A stretch of 64,000 nucleotides of DNA, taken from the NCBI GenBank assembly GCA_930989535.1, contig CAKNLK010000002.1:80246-144245 (forward strand), read 5' to 3'. Position 1 is the stretch's first letter. Each line of letters opens with the position of its first letter. This document shows positions 40,897 through 48,910 of the stretch, in pieces. Position numbers and translations under genes: made by a program. Source of the stretch: an uncultured Clostridia bacterium. Its GTDB lineage: Bacteria; Bacillota; Clostridia; Christensenellales; Borkfalkiaceae. The notes under the pieces were generated by a model, which was not told where the DNA came from, ran no database searches, and was given only the letters and a program-made list of their open reading frames with translations.

Positions 40897-41202
40897 TGAA
40901 TATTCCTCCTGTATGCCGCGGGAGGTTTATGTACGTTGTTTTTCGCCGCGGCATGTCGTGCAGCCCCGCCGCCGCAGAAAGGTATTTGCGGGCGGCGTAT
41001 CTTTTGGTTGCCTATATTTCATATTTACGTATCCGCGCGCAAAAATGTTACAGCCGCCGCAAAAAAATCGCTCGCGGCGCGCTTTGTAATGAAAAACCAC
41101 GCGAATGCATACAATAGGGGAAAGGCGGCGAGGGGCAAGCGCATAAAAACGCGGCATGCGCGCCCGTTTGCGCGCCGCGCGGAAGTTTTCACCTTCATTT
41201 AC
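40897..41202. other. Intergenic region with no recognised gene
   Basis: GC-rich sequence between the divergent small Cys-rich gene and the pantothenate transporter promoter. Short frames here lack SD sites and family features. Confidence 0.5.
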
Positions 41203-41231
41203 TTGCCATTGCCCGCGATATTTGCTATAAT
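41203..41231 (+). promoter_or_regulatory. Promoter of the pantothenate transporter-coaX-hom operon
   Basis: TTGCCA (41203-41208), 17-bp spacer, TATAAT (41226-41231). Confidence 0.7.
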
Positions 41232-41244
41232 AATATGGCAAAAA

Positions 41245-41390
41245 AGCGAAAAGTGTCGTTTTATTTGCCGCCCGCGTCTGTCGGGCGCGAAAAAACTTTG
41301 ATATGCGCGGAAGAAGGCACCGCAATCTGCGGGCTTCACTTCCGGATACGCATAAATACATTTTTTTTCACGGATATTCCGCTTTCGGAA
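41245..41390 (+). promoter_or_regulatory. Structured leader RNA upstream of the S-component gene (candidate riboswitch)
   Basis: The leader of about 170 bases can form an outer AAAGT/ACTTT stem capped by CGCCCG/CGGGCG (41251-41299) and a longer imperfect hairpin (41303-41353) with pairs ATGCG/CGCAT, GGAAG/CTTCC and CCGCA/TGCGG separated by internal loops. A hairpin GGATATTCCGCTTTCGGAAATCC follows just before the SD and could sequester it. It matches no riboswitch class I can recall. Confidence 0.45.
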
Positions 41391-41407
41391 ATCCGATGGA
41401 GGTCTCT

Positions 41408-42112
41408 ATGGAAAGGAAGAAGTTTTTTACTTCCCGCAACATCGCCTTTTTGGCGGTACTCGTAGCGCTGGTTGTCGTGCTGCAGGTGATGAGCACGCTC
41501 ATCGGCAGGATGGGCGGCACGCCTCTGAGCCTCGTCCTCATTCCCGTCGTTCTCGGCGCGGTGATGCTCGGGCCGCTCGCCGGCACTTTGCTCGGCTTTA
41601 TCTTCGGCGTCGTCGTGGCTGTCTGCGGCGTAACCGGTTTCGACGGGTGGACGTTTCTGCTCTTTACCGAGCAGCCCGTTCTCACCGTTTTGCTCTGCCT
41701 CGTCAAGGGTACGGCGGCAGGCGCGGCGGCGGGGCTTCTCAATAAGCTCATCGCGCGCAAAAACCGCTACGCGGGCGTGATTGTCGCATCTTTGGCGGCG
41801 CCCGTCGTCAACACGGGCATCTTTGTGGCGGGCGCGTTCCTCATGAGCGGCGCTATCGAAAGCGTTATGGCGGCGACGAATGTCGAAGCGGGCACTTCGC
41901 TCGTCTATTATGTTATCATCGGCCTTGCCGGCGTCAACTTCCTCATCGAATTTGCAATCAACGCCGTCGCGTCTCCGGCAATTTACCGCGTCGCCGAGTT
42001 GTTTACAAGCAGGCGCCGCGCCCGTTCGGCCGAAGCGGAAGATGTCGAATTGGAAAAAAAGCCGCGCCCCGCGCAGACGGCGCCCTCCCCGGAAAGGTCG
42101 GATAAATCGTAA
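41408..42112 (+). CDS. ECF transporter S-component, probably pantothenate-specific
   Basis: 234 residues with about six helices and the S-component start FFTSRNIAFLAVLVALVVVLQ, then the GRMGGTPLSLVLIPVVLGAVMLGPLAGTLLG pattern cut into helices. The C-terminal 35 residues are hydrophilic. It lies 21 bp upstream of coaX, so the ligand is inferred to be pantothenate, as in PanT-type systems. GGAGG 5 bases before ATG 41408 decides the start over upstream in-frame codons. Energy-coupling genes are outside the window. Confidence 0.78.
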   Translation: MERKKFFTSRNIAFLAVLVALVVVLQVMSTLIGRMGGTPLSLVLIPVVLGAVMLGPLAGTLLGFIFGVVVAVCGVTGFDGWTFLLFTEQPVLTVLLCLVKGTAAGAAAGLLNKLIARKNRYAGVIVASLAAPVVNTGIFVAGAFLMSGAIESVMAATNVEAGTSLVYYVIIGLAGVNFLIEFAINAVASPAIYRVAELFTSRRRARSAEAEDVELEKKPRPAQTAPSPERSDKS

Positions 42113-42133
42113 GAAATTGAGGATAAATTTGCC

Positions 42134-42916
42134 ATGATTCTCTGTGTCGACATCGGCAATACCAATATAAAATACGGGCTGTTCGAAGGGAACAAACTCG
42201 CCGTCAGCTTCCGCGGGGCGACCGATTTGAAGCGCACCAGCGACGAATACGGCACCCTTCTCACGAACATGCTCTCCATCAAGGGCATCTCGACGGAGGA
42301 GATTCGCGGCGCGATTATCTCGTCCGTCGTTCCCGCGCTCAACTATACCATCACGCACATGTGCGCGGGGTATCTGGGCGTGGAGCCGATGCTCGTCGGC
42401 GCGGGGATTAAAACGGGGCACAACCTGCGCGTGGACGACGCGCGCGAAGTCGGCGCCGACCGCATCGTCAACGACGTCGCGGCAATCCGCAAGTACGGCG
42501 CGCCGCTCATCGTCATCGATTTCGGAACGGCGACCACCTTCAACGCCATCAACGAAAAGGGCGAATTTATCGGCGGCGCGGTTGCGCCGGGCATGCGCGG
42601 CTCGCTCGATTCCCTCGTTTCGGGCACGGCGAAGCTCCCGCGCGTGGAAATCGAAACGCCGAAGAGCGTCATCGGAAAAAATACGACGACCAATTTGCAG
42701 GCGGGGCTCGTGTTCGGCTTTGCAGGGCTGGTCGATTATATCGTCAAAAAGACAAAAAAGGAAATGAAACTGCCGGACGTGCAGGTCGTCGCCACGGGCG
42801 GATTCAGCGAAATCATCGCCAAAGAGGTGGCCTGTATCGACCACGTGGACAAGCTGCTCACTCTGCAGGGACTCAAATACTTATACGATTTAAATTGTTC
42901 GGAGGGCAAAAAATGA
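42134..42916 (+). CDS. coaX: Type III pantothenate kinase
   Basis: First committed step of coenzyme A synthesis. 260 residues, ASKHA fold: phosphate-binding DIGNTNIKYGLFEG at the N-terminus, DD(A)REVGADRIVND in the middle (catalytic Asp), and VIDFGTATTFNAI, GGAVAPGMRGSLDSL further on. All as in CoaX. Its stop overlaps the hom start (ATGA), so the operon links pantothenate uptake, CoA synthesis and homoserine synthesis. Confidence 0.96.
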   Translation: MILCVDIGNTNIKYGLFEGNKLAVSFRGATDLKRTSDEYGTLLTNMLSIKGISTEEIRGAIISSVVPALNYTITHMCAGYLGVEPMLVGAGIKTGHNLRVDDAREVGADRIVNDVAAIRKYGAPLIVIDFGTATTFNAINEKGEFIGGAVAPGMRGSLDSLVSGTAKLPRVEIETPKSVIGKNTTTNLQAGLVFGFAGLVDYIVKKTKKEMKLPDVQVVATGGFSEIIAKEVACIDHVDKLLTLQGLKYLYDLNCSEGKK

Positions 42917-44196
42917 AAAGTGTCGGCGTAGCAATCCTCGGCCTCGGCGTCGTGGGGAGCGGCACATACAAGATTCTGCGCGACCATCGTGAGTTTTACC
43001 GCCAGACGCAGGGCATCGATTTAAGTGTCGAATGCGTTTTGGAGATTAACCGCCAAAGGGCGCTCGACTTGGGCATCGAAGAGAGCAAAATTTACGATAA
43101 CATTGCCGAAGTTGTCGGCAACCCGAATGTCGACGTCGTCGTCGAAGTAATCGGCGGCGTAGAGCCGGCGAAGTCTTTCGTACTTGCCGCGCTGCACGGC
43201 GGAAAGTCGGTCGTCACCTCCAACAAGGAGCTGTTCTGCAAGTACTGGTACGAGCTGGAGGCGGCGGCAAAGCGCACGAATGCGGGGCTGTATTACGAGG
43301 CGAGCTGCGTCGGCGGCGTGCCCATCATCCGCACTCTCATCGACGGCATGCAGGCGAACGTCGTCACCTCGCTCACGGGCATCATCAACGGCACGACGAA
43401 CTATATTCTCACGCGTATGTCCCGCGAAGGGCTCGGCTATCAGGAGGTCTTAAAGGACGCCCAGAATCTCGGCTACGCGGAAAAGAACCCGACGGCGGAC
43501 GTCGAGGGGTACGACGCGTCGTACAAGCTCTCCATTCTCTCCAGCCTCGCTTTCCACACTCGCGTGCCGCTGGATAAAGTGTACCGCGAAGGCATCACCG
43601 AAATTGCGCAGCAGGACATCGAATACGGCCGCGATTTGGGCTACGTACTCAAGCTTCTCGCCATCGGCAAGAACGACGGCGGCAAGAACATCGAGGTGCG
43701 CGTGCACCCCGCGTTCATCCGCCAAGACCACCCGCTCGCGTCCGTCAACGACAGCTTTAACGCCGTCTATCTGCAGGGCGACAGCGTGGGCGATATCATG
43801 CTCTACGGCCGCGGCGCGGGAGACATGCCCACCGGCAGCGCCATCGTTTCCGATGTCATTTATGCCGCCACGCACAGCGACGTAAAATACGCTACCTTTA
43901 AGAATACCGAGCATGCGGATAAAAACGTGCGGTTCGTCACCGATTTCAAGAGCCGCTATTATATCCGCCTGACCGTGCAAGACCGAGTCGGTATCCTCGC
44001 CAAGGTCGCGGGCGTTCTTTCCAAATACAACATCAGCATCAGCGACTTTTTGCAGAAGGCGGAAGGGGTGGAGAACATCCCCATTATCCTCATCACGCAC
44101 GTGACGAGCGAGCTTTCGGTGCGCCGCGCCGTCGAAAAAATCGCCGCGCTCGAGGACGTGCTCGAAGTGAACAGCGTTATCCGCGTCGAAGGCTGA
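42913..44196 (+). CDS. hom: Homoserine dehydrogenase with ACT domain
   Basis: NAD(P)-dependent reduction of aspartate semialdehyde to homoserine, leading to threonine and methionine. 427 residues: Rossmann motif GLGVVGSG at 11-18, substrate site SCVGGVPIIRTL and GIINGTTNYIL, and catalytic Lys/Asp in NPTADVEGYDASYKL; C-terminal ACT domain (about 350-427, YYIRLTVQDRVGILAKVAG) for feedback control, probably by threonine. ATG 42913 has GGAGGGC as SD. Confidence 0.95.
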   Translation: MKSVGVAILGLGVVGSGTYKILRDHREFYRQTQGIDLSVECVLEINRQRALDLGIEESKIYDNIAEVVGNPNVDVVVEVIGGVEPAKSFVLAALHGGKSVVTSNKELFCKYWYELEAAAKRTNAGLYYEASCVGGVPIIRTLIDGMQANVVTSLTGIINGTTNYILTRMSREGLGYQEVLKDAQNLGYAEKNPTADVEGYDASYKLSILSSLAFHTRVPLDKVYREGITEIAQQDIEYGRDLGYVLKLLAIGKNDGGKNIEVRVHPAFIRQDHPLASVNDSFNAVYLQGDSVGDIMLYGRGAGDMPTGSAIVSDVIYAATHSDVKYATFKNTEHADKNVRFVTDFKSRYYIRLTVQDRVGILAKVAGVLSKYNISISDFLQKAEGVENIPIILITHVTSELSVRRAVEKIAALEDVLEVNSVIRVEG

Positions 44197-44239
44197 CGGC
44201 GGAGAGGCCGCTCAGGCAAAGACAGCAATTTTTGAACCC

Positions 44240-44271
44240 GTGCGCCGGTATTGCCCGGCGCACTTCTTTTT
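44240..44271 (+). terminator. Terminator directly upstream of the ATP-grasp SD
   Basis: GTGCGCCGG-TATTGC-CCGGCGCAC-TTCTTTTT; the T tract runs directly into GGAGG (44272-44276) of the next gene, so it is either the end of the operon with read-through or an attenuator. Confidence 0.75.
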
Positions 44272-44284
44272 GGAGGTGGAACCT

Positions 44285-45226
44285 ATGGCAGAGCGCAAAC
44301 GGAAGGGGATTATTCTCGTCAACGCGTACCTTCGCTCGCCCGGCATGATTCGCCAGGCGGAGCGCGTGGCGGAGGAACTGCGCGCGCGCGGCGCCGACGT
44401 TGCAATCGTCAAAAACGGCGCGTTTTTGTCCGACGTGCGCAAAAATTCGCTCACGCTGTCGGAAAATTGCGACTTTGTCGTCAATCTGGATAAGGATAAA
44501 TACCTTCCGCGCATGCTGGAAAAGAGGGGGCTTCGCCTGTTCAACAGCGCCCGCGCCGTCGAGCTGTGCGACGATAAGATGCTCACCTATATCGAGCTTG
44601 CGGGGCAGGGGCTGAACCTGCCCGACACCGTTCCCGCGCCGTTGTGCTACTATGCCGACGCCGCCGTGCGGGAGGATTTTCTGCGGGGAGTTGCGGAGCG
44701 GCTGGGCTTTCCGCTCGTCGCGAAAAAGAGCTTCGGCAGCTGGGGCATGGACGTGCGGCTCGTGCACGATTTTGCGCAGTTGCAGGCGGTTGCCGGGGAG
44801 TTCAAACTGTATCCGCACCTCTTCCAAAAGCGTGTGGGCAAGAGCGGGGAAGACTTGCGCGTGCTCGTCGTCGGCGGCAAAGTCGTCGCGTGCATGAAGC
44901 GGAAAAACGACGGCGATTTCCGCTCCAACGTGGAGGCGGGCGGAAAGGGGAGCCCCGCAAACCCGCCCGAAAAGTTTTTGAACGCGGCGCTTCGCTGTGC
45001 GCAGGTGCTGGAGCTGGACTACTGCGGCGTCGACCTTTTGGACGAGGGCGGCGAGCCGTACGTCTGCGAAGTCAACTCCAACGCGCTGTTCAACGAGGCG
45101 GAGCGGGTGACGGGCGCGAACGTGGCGGGGGCGTTTGCGGAGCATATTCTCGCATCGCTCGGCGCGAACGTGGCGGGGGCGTTTGCGGAGCATATTCTCG
45201 CATCGCTCGGCGCGAATATGCGGTAA
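44285..45226 (+). CDS. RimK-type ATP-grasp ligase with a duplicated C-terminal segment
   Basis: 313 residues. ATP-grasp layout: N-terminal pre-ATP-grasp lobe, KKSFGSWGMDVRLV (ATP-binding lysine/glycine loop), and Mg-binding CGVDLLDEGGEPYVCEVNSNA, as in RimK/LysX-type alpha-glutamate ligases. Such enzymes add amino acids to proteins, peptides or cofactors; the substrate is unknown. The extreme C-terminus contains an exact 16-residue tandem repeat (GANVAGAFAEHILASL twice). ATG 44285 follows GGAGGTGGAACCT. It lies downstream of hom, after a terminator. Confidence 0.8.
   Translation: MAERKRKGIILVNAYLRSPGMIRQAERVAEELRARGADVAIVKNGAFLSDVRKNSLTLSENCDFVVNLDKDKYLPRMLEKRGLRLFNSARAVELCDDKMLTYIELAGQGLNLPDTVPAPLCYYADAAVREDFLRGVAERLGFPLVAKKSFGSWGMDVRLVHDFAQLQAVAGEFKLYPHLFQKRVGKSGEDLRVLVVGGKVVACMKRKNDGDFRSNVEAGGKGSPANPPEKFLNAALRCAQVLELDYCGVDLLDEGGEPYVCEVNSNALFNEAERVTGANVAGAFAEHILASLGANVAGAFAEHILASLGANMR
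45113..45216 (+). repeat. Exact 48-bp in-frame tandem duplication
   Basis: Two identical 48-bp units starting at 45113 and 45161 plus eight bases of a third (45209-45216). It duplicates GANVAGAFAEHILASL at the C-terminus of the ATP-grasp protein without changing frame. Confidence 0.9.
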
Positions 45227-45282
45227 AATTCGCATAAATTGAATAAAAATAAGAAATCATGCGAAATCGCGCGGAAAATCGG

Positions 45283-45311
45283 TTGCGTTTTCCCGCGCAA
45301 AATGCTATGAT
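45283..45311 (+). promoter_or_regulatory. Promoter of the amino-acid ABC operon
   Basis: TTGCGT (45283-45288), 17-bp spacer, TATGAT (45306-45311). GCGCGG/CCGCGC sequences around the -35 (45270-45298) can pair. Confidence 0.55.
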
Positions 45312-45343
45312 AATCACGCCTATAAATACAATCATTTCGCAGA

Positions 45344-45381
45344 AGAAAAGGGGTACCCCTTTTTCGGACGTCTGTCCGAAA
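45344..45381 (+). promoter_or_regulatory. Palindrome and hairpin in the ABC operon leader
   Basis: Perfect palindrome AAAAGGGGTACCCCTTTT with an extra T, directly followed by CGGAC-GTCT-GTCCG then AAAAA. It may act as an attenuator or an operator; nothing shows which. Confidence 0.45.
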
Positions 45382-45420
45382 AATCTCTCGCGAAAAATAT
45401 AGAAAAAGAGGTATAAGAAC

Positions 45421-46365
45421 ATGAAAAAGTTGCTTATGGCAGCGGCGGCGGTCGCTCTCACGGCAGTTACGGCGGTTTCGATGGTTGCTTGCTCTACAGG
45501 CGAGCCTGTCAAGATTGTCGAGGTCGATTTGACGGATGAAGAATATGCGTTTATCCTTCCCAAGGGTAGCGAATTGGAGGATGAAATCAACGGGTATATC
45601 GCACAGCTTAAAAGCGAGGAAGGGTTGAACGGTGTAACAATCAACGAACTCTTTGAGGCGGAGGCAAACGGAACGGCTGAAAATATCGGCAATGTGCTCA
45701 CAGAACTCCCCGCCGGAGTGAATGAGTCGAACCGCGACGACTATTTTGTTGTGGCGACAAATGCGGAATTTGAGCCGTTTGAATATTATCAAGGACAGTA
45801 TTTTGCAGGTATCGATATGCACATCGCGCAACTGTTTGCTCAAGCGCTCGATAGAACGCTCGTCATTCGTCATATGGAGTTTGATGCGGTCATCCCGTCT
45901 GTTTCGGGAACTTCGTATAGCGACAGCGACGACCCGGATGCGAAACCTGTACAGCCGGACAGCACGCAGGCGGATATCGGTATGGCGGGGTTGACGGTCA
46001 CGGAGCGCCGTGCGAAAGCGGTTACTTTCTCTGACTCTTATTATAATGCGGCGCAGCGCGTTGCCGTGTTGGAAAAGGATGCCGCCCTTTTTGACGGATG
46101 CACCACGAGGGCAGAGGTCGTTGAAGTTATGAAGACTCTTACGGGTGAGATTGCCGGCGCCGCTACCGGTCAAACGGGGTATACGTATTTGGCTGGTGAC
46201 CCTACGATGGGGCCGGACTTTGCCGGGTATGCCGACGTATTTTCGGAAATTAAGCAGTACAGCTCGATTGGTCAGGCGGTGCAAGACCTGTCTCTTGGCC
46301 GCTTGAAAGTGGTCGTAGGGGATAAATTTACGCTCGCCGCGGCAGTGAACGGCGTCAACGGTTAA
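45421..46365 (+). CDS. Amino-acid ABC substrate-binding lipoprotein, apparently circularly permuted
   Basis: 314 residues, lipoprotein signal ending MVAC (Cys24). Type II binding fold of the polar amino acid class, but in unusual order. Residues about 30-80 (VDLTDEEYAFILPKGSELED and following) look like the last segment of normal family members. The canonical opening (DDYFVVATNAEFEPFEYYQG) comes only at about 105, and the protein stops right after VVVGDKFTLAAAVNGVNG, the point where DEEYAFILPKG would normally follow. The order is therefore C-terminal helix-lobe segment first, then the rest. Ligand probably an amino acid. The permease starts 2 bp after the stop. Confidence 0.78.
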   Translation: MKKLLMAAAAVALTAVTAVSMVACSTGEPVKIVEVDLTDEEYAFILPKGSELEDEINGYIAQLKSEEGLNGVTINELFEAEANGTAENIGNVLTELPAGVNESNRDDYFVVATNAEFEPFEYYQGQYFAGIDMHIAQLFAQALDRTLVIRHMEFDAVIPSVSGTSYSDSDDPDAKPVQPDSTQADIGMAGLTVTERRAKAVTFSDSYYNAAQRVAVLEKDAALFDGCTTRAEVVEVMKTLTGEIAGAATGQTGYTYLAGDPTMGPDFAGYADVFSEIKQYSSIGQAVQDLSLGRLKVVVGDKFTLAAAVNGVNG

Positions 46366-46367
46366 TT

Positions 46368-47060
46368 ATGTGGGAAAGTTTTTACGAACAATTTATCGTC
46401 TATGACGGTTATAAACTGGTTCTGCAAGGGTTGATGAACACGATGATTATCGCCCTTGTAGGGCTGGTCATCGGCATCGTCATCGGCACGATTGTTGCAG
46501 TCATACACGTTGCAGGCACGCGTAGCAGGGTTGCGCGCGTCTTTGCATATATCGGCGACCTGTATACTACCATTTTCCGCGGAACGCCTATCGTTGTGCA
46601 ACTGCTTGTATTCCATTTTGTGATTTTTCCGCTCATACGCCTGAACATTCCGGGAGTGTGGGAATCGGTGCTCGTTTTCGGGTTAAACAGCGGCGCATAT
46701 GTCGCGGAAATCATGCGCGGCGGCATTTTGTCCGTCGAGGTAGGGCAGCTGGAAGCGGGCCGAACGCTCGGCTTGTCCTTTACGACGACTATGCTGAAAG
46801 TCGTATTTCCGCAGGCGATTAAAAATGTTATCCCCACGCTCGGCAACGAGCTTATCGCAATCACAAAGGATACCTCCGTTGCCGGTTATGTCGGAACGAC
46901 AGACCTAACGGTCGCCTTTCGTGCATTGGCATCCAACGATTACCAAATTATTATACCGTATTTGATGCTTGCGCTCGTTTATCTCGTAATCGTCATTATC
47001 TTTACCGTAATTATCCGCATTGTCGAAAGGAGGTTGCGCAAGAGTGAAAGAAGAAGTTAA
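46368..47060 (+). CDS. Amino-acid ABC transporter permease (HisM/GlnP family)
   Basis: 230 residues with five to six helices. Start of the family domain [19 protein letters not shown]; the EAA motif region [20 protein letters not shown] is intact; C-terminal helices end with a basic tail [14 protein letters not shown]. It acts as a homodimer with the GlnQ-like ATPase. ATG 46368 is immediately after the binding-protein stop; the SD is weak, suggesting coupled translation. It overlaps the ATPase gene by 17 bp. Confidence 0.9.
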   Translation: MWESFYEQFIVYDGYKLVLQGLMNTMIIALVGLVIGIVIGTIVAVIHVAGTRSRVARVFAYIGDLYTTIFRGTPIVVQLLVFHFVIFPLIRLNIPGVWESVLVFGLNSGAYVAEIMRGGILSVEVGQLEAGRTLGLSFTTTMLKVVFPQAIKNVIPTLGNELIAITKDTSVAGYVGTTDLTVAFRALASNDYQIIIPYLMLALVYLVIVIIFTVIIRIVERRLRKSERRS

Positions 47061-47964
47061 AACGCAAGACCTTGCGGAACAGGAAAACGACAACTCTGTC
47101 CCCGCGCGCCTTGCCCGCGGCGAACATGTGGCTCTCATCGAGGCGGAACACCTCACCAAAAAATTCGGAGACCTCGTCGTGCTCGACGATATCAGCGAAA
47201 AGATTGAAGAGGGCGAAAAGGTTGCGATCATCGGGCCTTCCGGCAGCGGCAAAAGTACGTTTTTGCGCTGTTTGAACGTCCTGGAAGACCCTACGAGCGG
47301 CGCCGTGTACTTTGAGGGCGCAAACCTGTGCGATTTAAAGGTGGATATCAACCTGCACCGTCGCAGGATGGGCATGGTGTTCCAACAGTTCAATCTGTTC
47401 AATAACATGAACGTGCTCAAAAACATCACGCTCGCGCCCGTGCACATCGGCTTGCAGGACTTGCGCAAAATTAAGCGCAAAAACTTTTTCCGCAAAATTG
47501 CCAATCTCTTCCGCAAAGGGGATAAGAAACAGCCGCTTCTGCCCGTGGAAACGACGGCGAAGCAGATTAAAGAGAGCGCGAAGGAAAACGCGATGCGCCT
47601 TTTAAACCGCATCGGGCTTGCGGATAAGGCGAGCGCCTATCCTTCCACTTTGTCGGGCGGACAGCGCCAGCGCATCGCTATCGTGCGCGCGCTCGCGATG
47701 AACCCGAAGGTGATGCTCTTCGACGAGCCGACCTCCGCGCTCGACCCCGAAATGGTCGGCGAAGTTTTGGCGCTCATCAAAGAGCTTGCCGACGAGGGCA
47801 TGACGATGGTTATCGTCACGCACGAGATGGGCTTCGCGCGCGAAGTCGCCACCCGCGTACTGTTCATGGACGGCGGAAAAATCCAGGAGCAGGGCGCGCC
47901 CGAACAGATTTTCGGCTCACCCACCAACGACCGCTTAAAAGATTTTCTGTCGAAAGTACTGTAA
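47044..47964 (+). CDS. Amino-acid ABC transporter ATPase (GlnQ-like) with an extra basic insertion
   Basis: 306 residues versus about 240-250 for GlnQ. Walker [11 protein letters not shown]-loop [14 protein letters not shown], signature [11 protein letters not shown], Walker [14 protein letters not shown] and the His switch VTHEMGFA are all intact. The surplus comes from a 25-residue N-terminal extension and about 45 extra residues between the Q-loop and signature (from [20 protein letters not shown] to [13 protein letters not shown]), rich in Lys/Arg and Phe. The start GTG 47044 is preceded by AGGAGG 10 bases upstream. A terminator follows the stop. Confidence 0.9.
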   Translation: MKEEVKTQDLAEQENDNSVPARLARGEHVALIEAEHLTKKFGDLVVLDDISEKIEEGEKVAIIGPSGSGKSTFLRCLNVLEDPTSGAVYFEGANLCDLKVDINLHRRRMGMVFQQFNLFNNMNVLKNITLAPVHIGLQDLRKIKRKNFFRKIANLFRKGDKKQPLLPVETTAKQIKESAKENAMRLLNRIGLADKASAYPSTLSGGQRQRIAIVRALAMNPKVMLFDEPTSALDPEMVGEVLALIKELADEGMTMVIVTHEMGFAREVATRVLFMDGGKIQEQGAPEQIFGSPTNDRLKDFLSKVL

Positions 47965-47969
47965 GTTTC

Positions 47970-48000
47970 AGCGGCGCCGCATTTTGCGGTGCCGCTTTCT
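47970..48000 (+). terminator. Terminator of the amino-acid ABC operon
   Basis: GCGGC(G)CCGCA-TTT-TGCGGTGCCGC followed by TTTCT. Confidence 0.7.
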
Positions 48001-48127
48001 GTATTTTTGCCGCTTTTTCCGCCGTTCGGCGGGTGCCGGAGGGTTTTCCTTTTTGCGGTGCGGCGTAAAAACGGGAGCGGCATATAACAATATTCTGCAA
48101 TAAATTTTGCGCAGCGGCGTGCAATCG

Positions 48128-48156
48128 TTGCAATTTTTTCTTAAAAGAGGTATAAT
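48128..48156 (+). promoter_or_regulatory. Promoter of the ferritin gene
   Basis: TTGCAA (48128-48133), 17-bp spacer, TATAAT (48151-48156). Confidence 0.7.
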
Positions 48157-48190
48157 AACGGCGAAAAAACAATAGGAGGCTTCCTTTTCT

Positions 48191-48709
48191 ATGTTGGATA
48201 AAAAAATTGCCGACATGCTCAACGAGCAGGTCAATAAAGAGTTTTATTCCGCTTACCTGTACCTCGACTTTGCAAACTACTATGCGGACGAGGGATTGGA
48301 CGGCTTTGCGAATTGGTATCAGGTGCAGGCGCAGGAAGAGCGCGACCACGCGATGATGATGCGTCGCTATCTGATTGACAACGGCGTGCGCGTAACATTC
48401 GGCAAAATAGCCAAGCCGGACAAGACGTATAAAAAACATTCGGACGCGTTGGACTTCGGACTGGAGCATGAGCAGTTTGTCAGCGCCTCCATCGCGGAAA
48501 TTTACGCCGCGGCGAACGAAATCAAGGATTTCAAGACCATGCAGTTTTTGGATTGGTTCGTCAAGGAGCAGGGCGAAGAGGAGAAGAACGCCGAAGACCT
48601 CATCAAAAAGATGAAGCTGTTCGGCGGCGATGCAAAGGGCTTGTACATGCTCAACCAGGAGCTTGCCGCGCGCGTCTACGCCGCGCCGACGAACGGCCCC
48701 GCGATGTAA
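48191..48709 (+). CDS. ftnA: Bacterial non-heme ferritin
   Basis: 172 residues forming a four-helix bundle plus short helix; 24-mer iron store. Ferroxidase ligands are visible: Glu in NEQVNKEFYSAYLY, Glu/His in QAQEERDHAMMM, Glu in HEQFVSAS and the QGEEEKNAE helix. AGGAGGC is the SD. It is monocistronic with its own promoter and terminator; no Fur box was recognised. Confidence 0.95.
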   Translation: MLDKKIADMLNEQVNKEFYSAYLYLDFANYYADEGLDGFANWYQVQAQEERDHAMMMRRYLIDNGVRVTFGKIAKPDKTYKKHSDALDFGLEHEQFVSASIAEIYAAANEIKDFKTMQFLDWFVKEQGEEEKNAEDLIKKMKLFGGDAKGLYMLNQELAARVYAAPTNGPAM

Positions 48710-48758
48710 ACGCAGAAGTATAACAGATTTTTCCGGTATGCATTCTCATATGGCAAGA

Positions 48759-48800
48759 AGAGGCGCGCACCCAATCGGGTGCGCGCCTCGTTTGCTTTAT
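48759..48800 (+). terminator. Terminator of ftnA
   Basis: GAGGCGCGCACCC-AATC-GGGTGCGCGCCTC followed by GTTTGCTTT. Confidence 0.8.
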
Positions 48801-48910
48801 TTAAAAAGTAATTTTTGCCGGTGTACGCCTTTGGCTGTTCAAGCGCCCGCCCATTCCATTGCATAGCGGAAAAGTGCGGTGCCGCAGCAGAAAAACACAT
48901 TTTACGGCTT

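Noticed and set aside
41336..42844. 502-codon antisense frame over the S-component and coaX
   Set aside because: The sense genes have strong family motifs and SD sites; the antisense protein has none.
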